From: LGRD01 sp031415135 | GTDB taxonomy: Bacteria; Pseudomonadota; Gammaproteobacteria; Burkholderiales; Burkholderiaceae_C | Reading direction: 5' to 3' | Length of the DNA: 10,809 nucleotides | NCBI GenBank assembly: GCA_031415135.1 | Contig: JANORB010000141.1 | Span: 1 to 10,809, forward strand | In this document: one piece after another, positions 10,791-10,809 of the stretch | How the letters are laid out: the number at the start of each line of letters is the position of its first letter | Position numbering within the stretch: the stretch's first letter is position 1 | Translations under genes and position numbers: made by a program | The notes under the pieces: model-generated | Databases searched by the model: none | Told to the model about the DNA's origin: nothing | The model's input: only the letters and a program-made list of their open reading frames with translations

Positions 10791-10809
10791 CAAGTACGGT
10801 CGCGGCAGA

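Larger units (their letters stand above)
10589..10809. other. Intergenic region upstream of the di-iron gene
   Basis: These 221 bp to the window edge contain no supported gene. They hold the di-iron gene's ribosome binding site, presumably its promoter, and the two inverted REP-like hairpins. The composition is less GC-biased around 10681-10696 (a T-rich AGTTTTTTGAATTGA stretch). Whatever lies beyond 10809 is not visible. Confidence 0.7.

Overview
This GC-rich window looks like chromosomal core genome from a betaproteobacterium, most likely order Burkholderiales and probably Comamonadaceae. The reasons are the base composition, the protein style, and the grouping of a YhdP/AsmA-like giant protein with a Nit-type amidohydrolase, divergent from glnE. 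I see no phage, IS, integrase, CRISPR, tRNA or rRNA. Nearly all the DNA is explained by seven protein genes, and their third-position GC bias creates many long false ORFs in other frames.

Layout. Positions 2-5010 (minus strand): a probable two-gene operon. It holds yhdP, a ~1.4 kaa AsmA-like membrane-anchored protein of the envelope lipid-transport type, followed by a Nit/nitrilase-superfamily amidase whose ribosome binding site overlaps the yhdP stop codon. Positions 5011-5137: a short divergent intergenic region. Positions 5138-8506 (plus strand): glnE, the two-headed adenylyltransferase/adenylyl-removing enzyme acting on glutamine synthetase, followed after 18 nt by a rhombosortase-type rhomboid protease. 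Positions 8524-8997 (minus strand): stand-alone rfaE2 for ADP-heptose synthesis (LPS core). Positions 9087-9788 (plus strand): a glutathione S-transferase. Positions 9719-10588 (minus strand): a ferritin-like di-iron protein resembling acyl-ACP desaturases, whose 3' end overlaps that of the GST gene by 70 bp. Positions 10589-10809: non-coding, with a pair of inverted REP-like hairpins.

How the genes relate. Three loci concern the cell envelope: YhdP (phospholipid movement to the outer membrane in E. coli), RfaE2 (LPS heptose) and the rhombosortase (maturation of GlyGly-CTERM surface proteins). GlnE is nitrogen control. Nit and the GST both belong to glutathione-linked chemistry but are not in the same operon. 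The di-iron protein's substrate is unknown.

No clearly new multi-gene system is visible. The points most worth a second look are the orphan rhombosortase, the unassigned di-iron oxidase-like protein, the hexanucleotide repeat coding a Thr-Gly tract inside YhdP, the inverted REP-like pair, and the antisense coding overlap at 9719-9788. Calls rest on reading motifs by eye; no database search was run.
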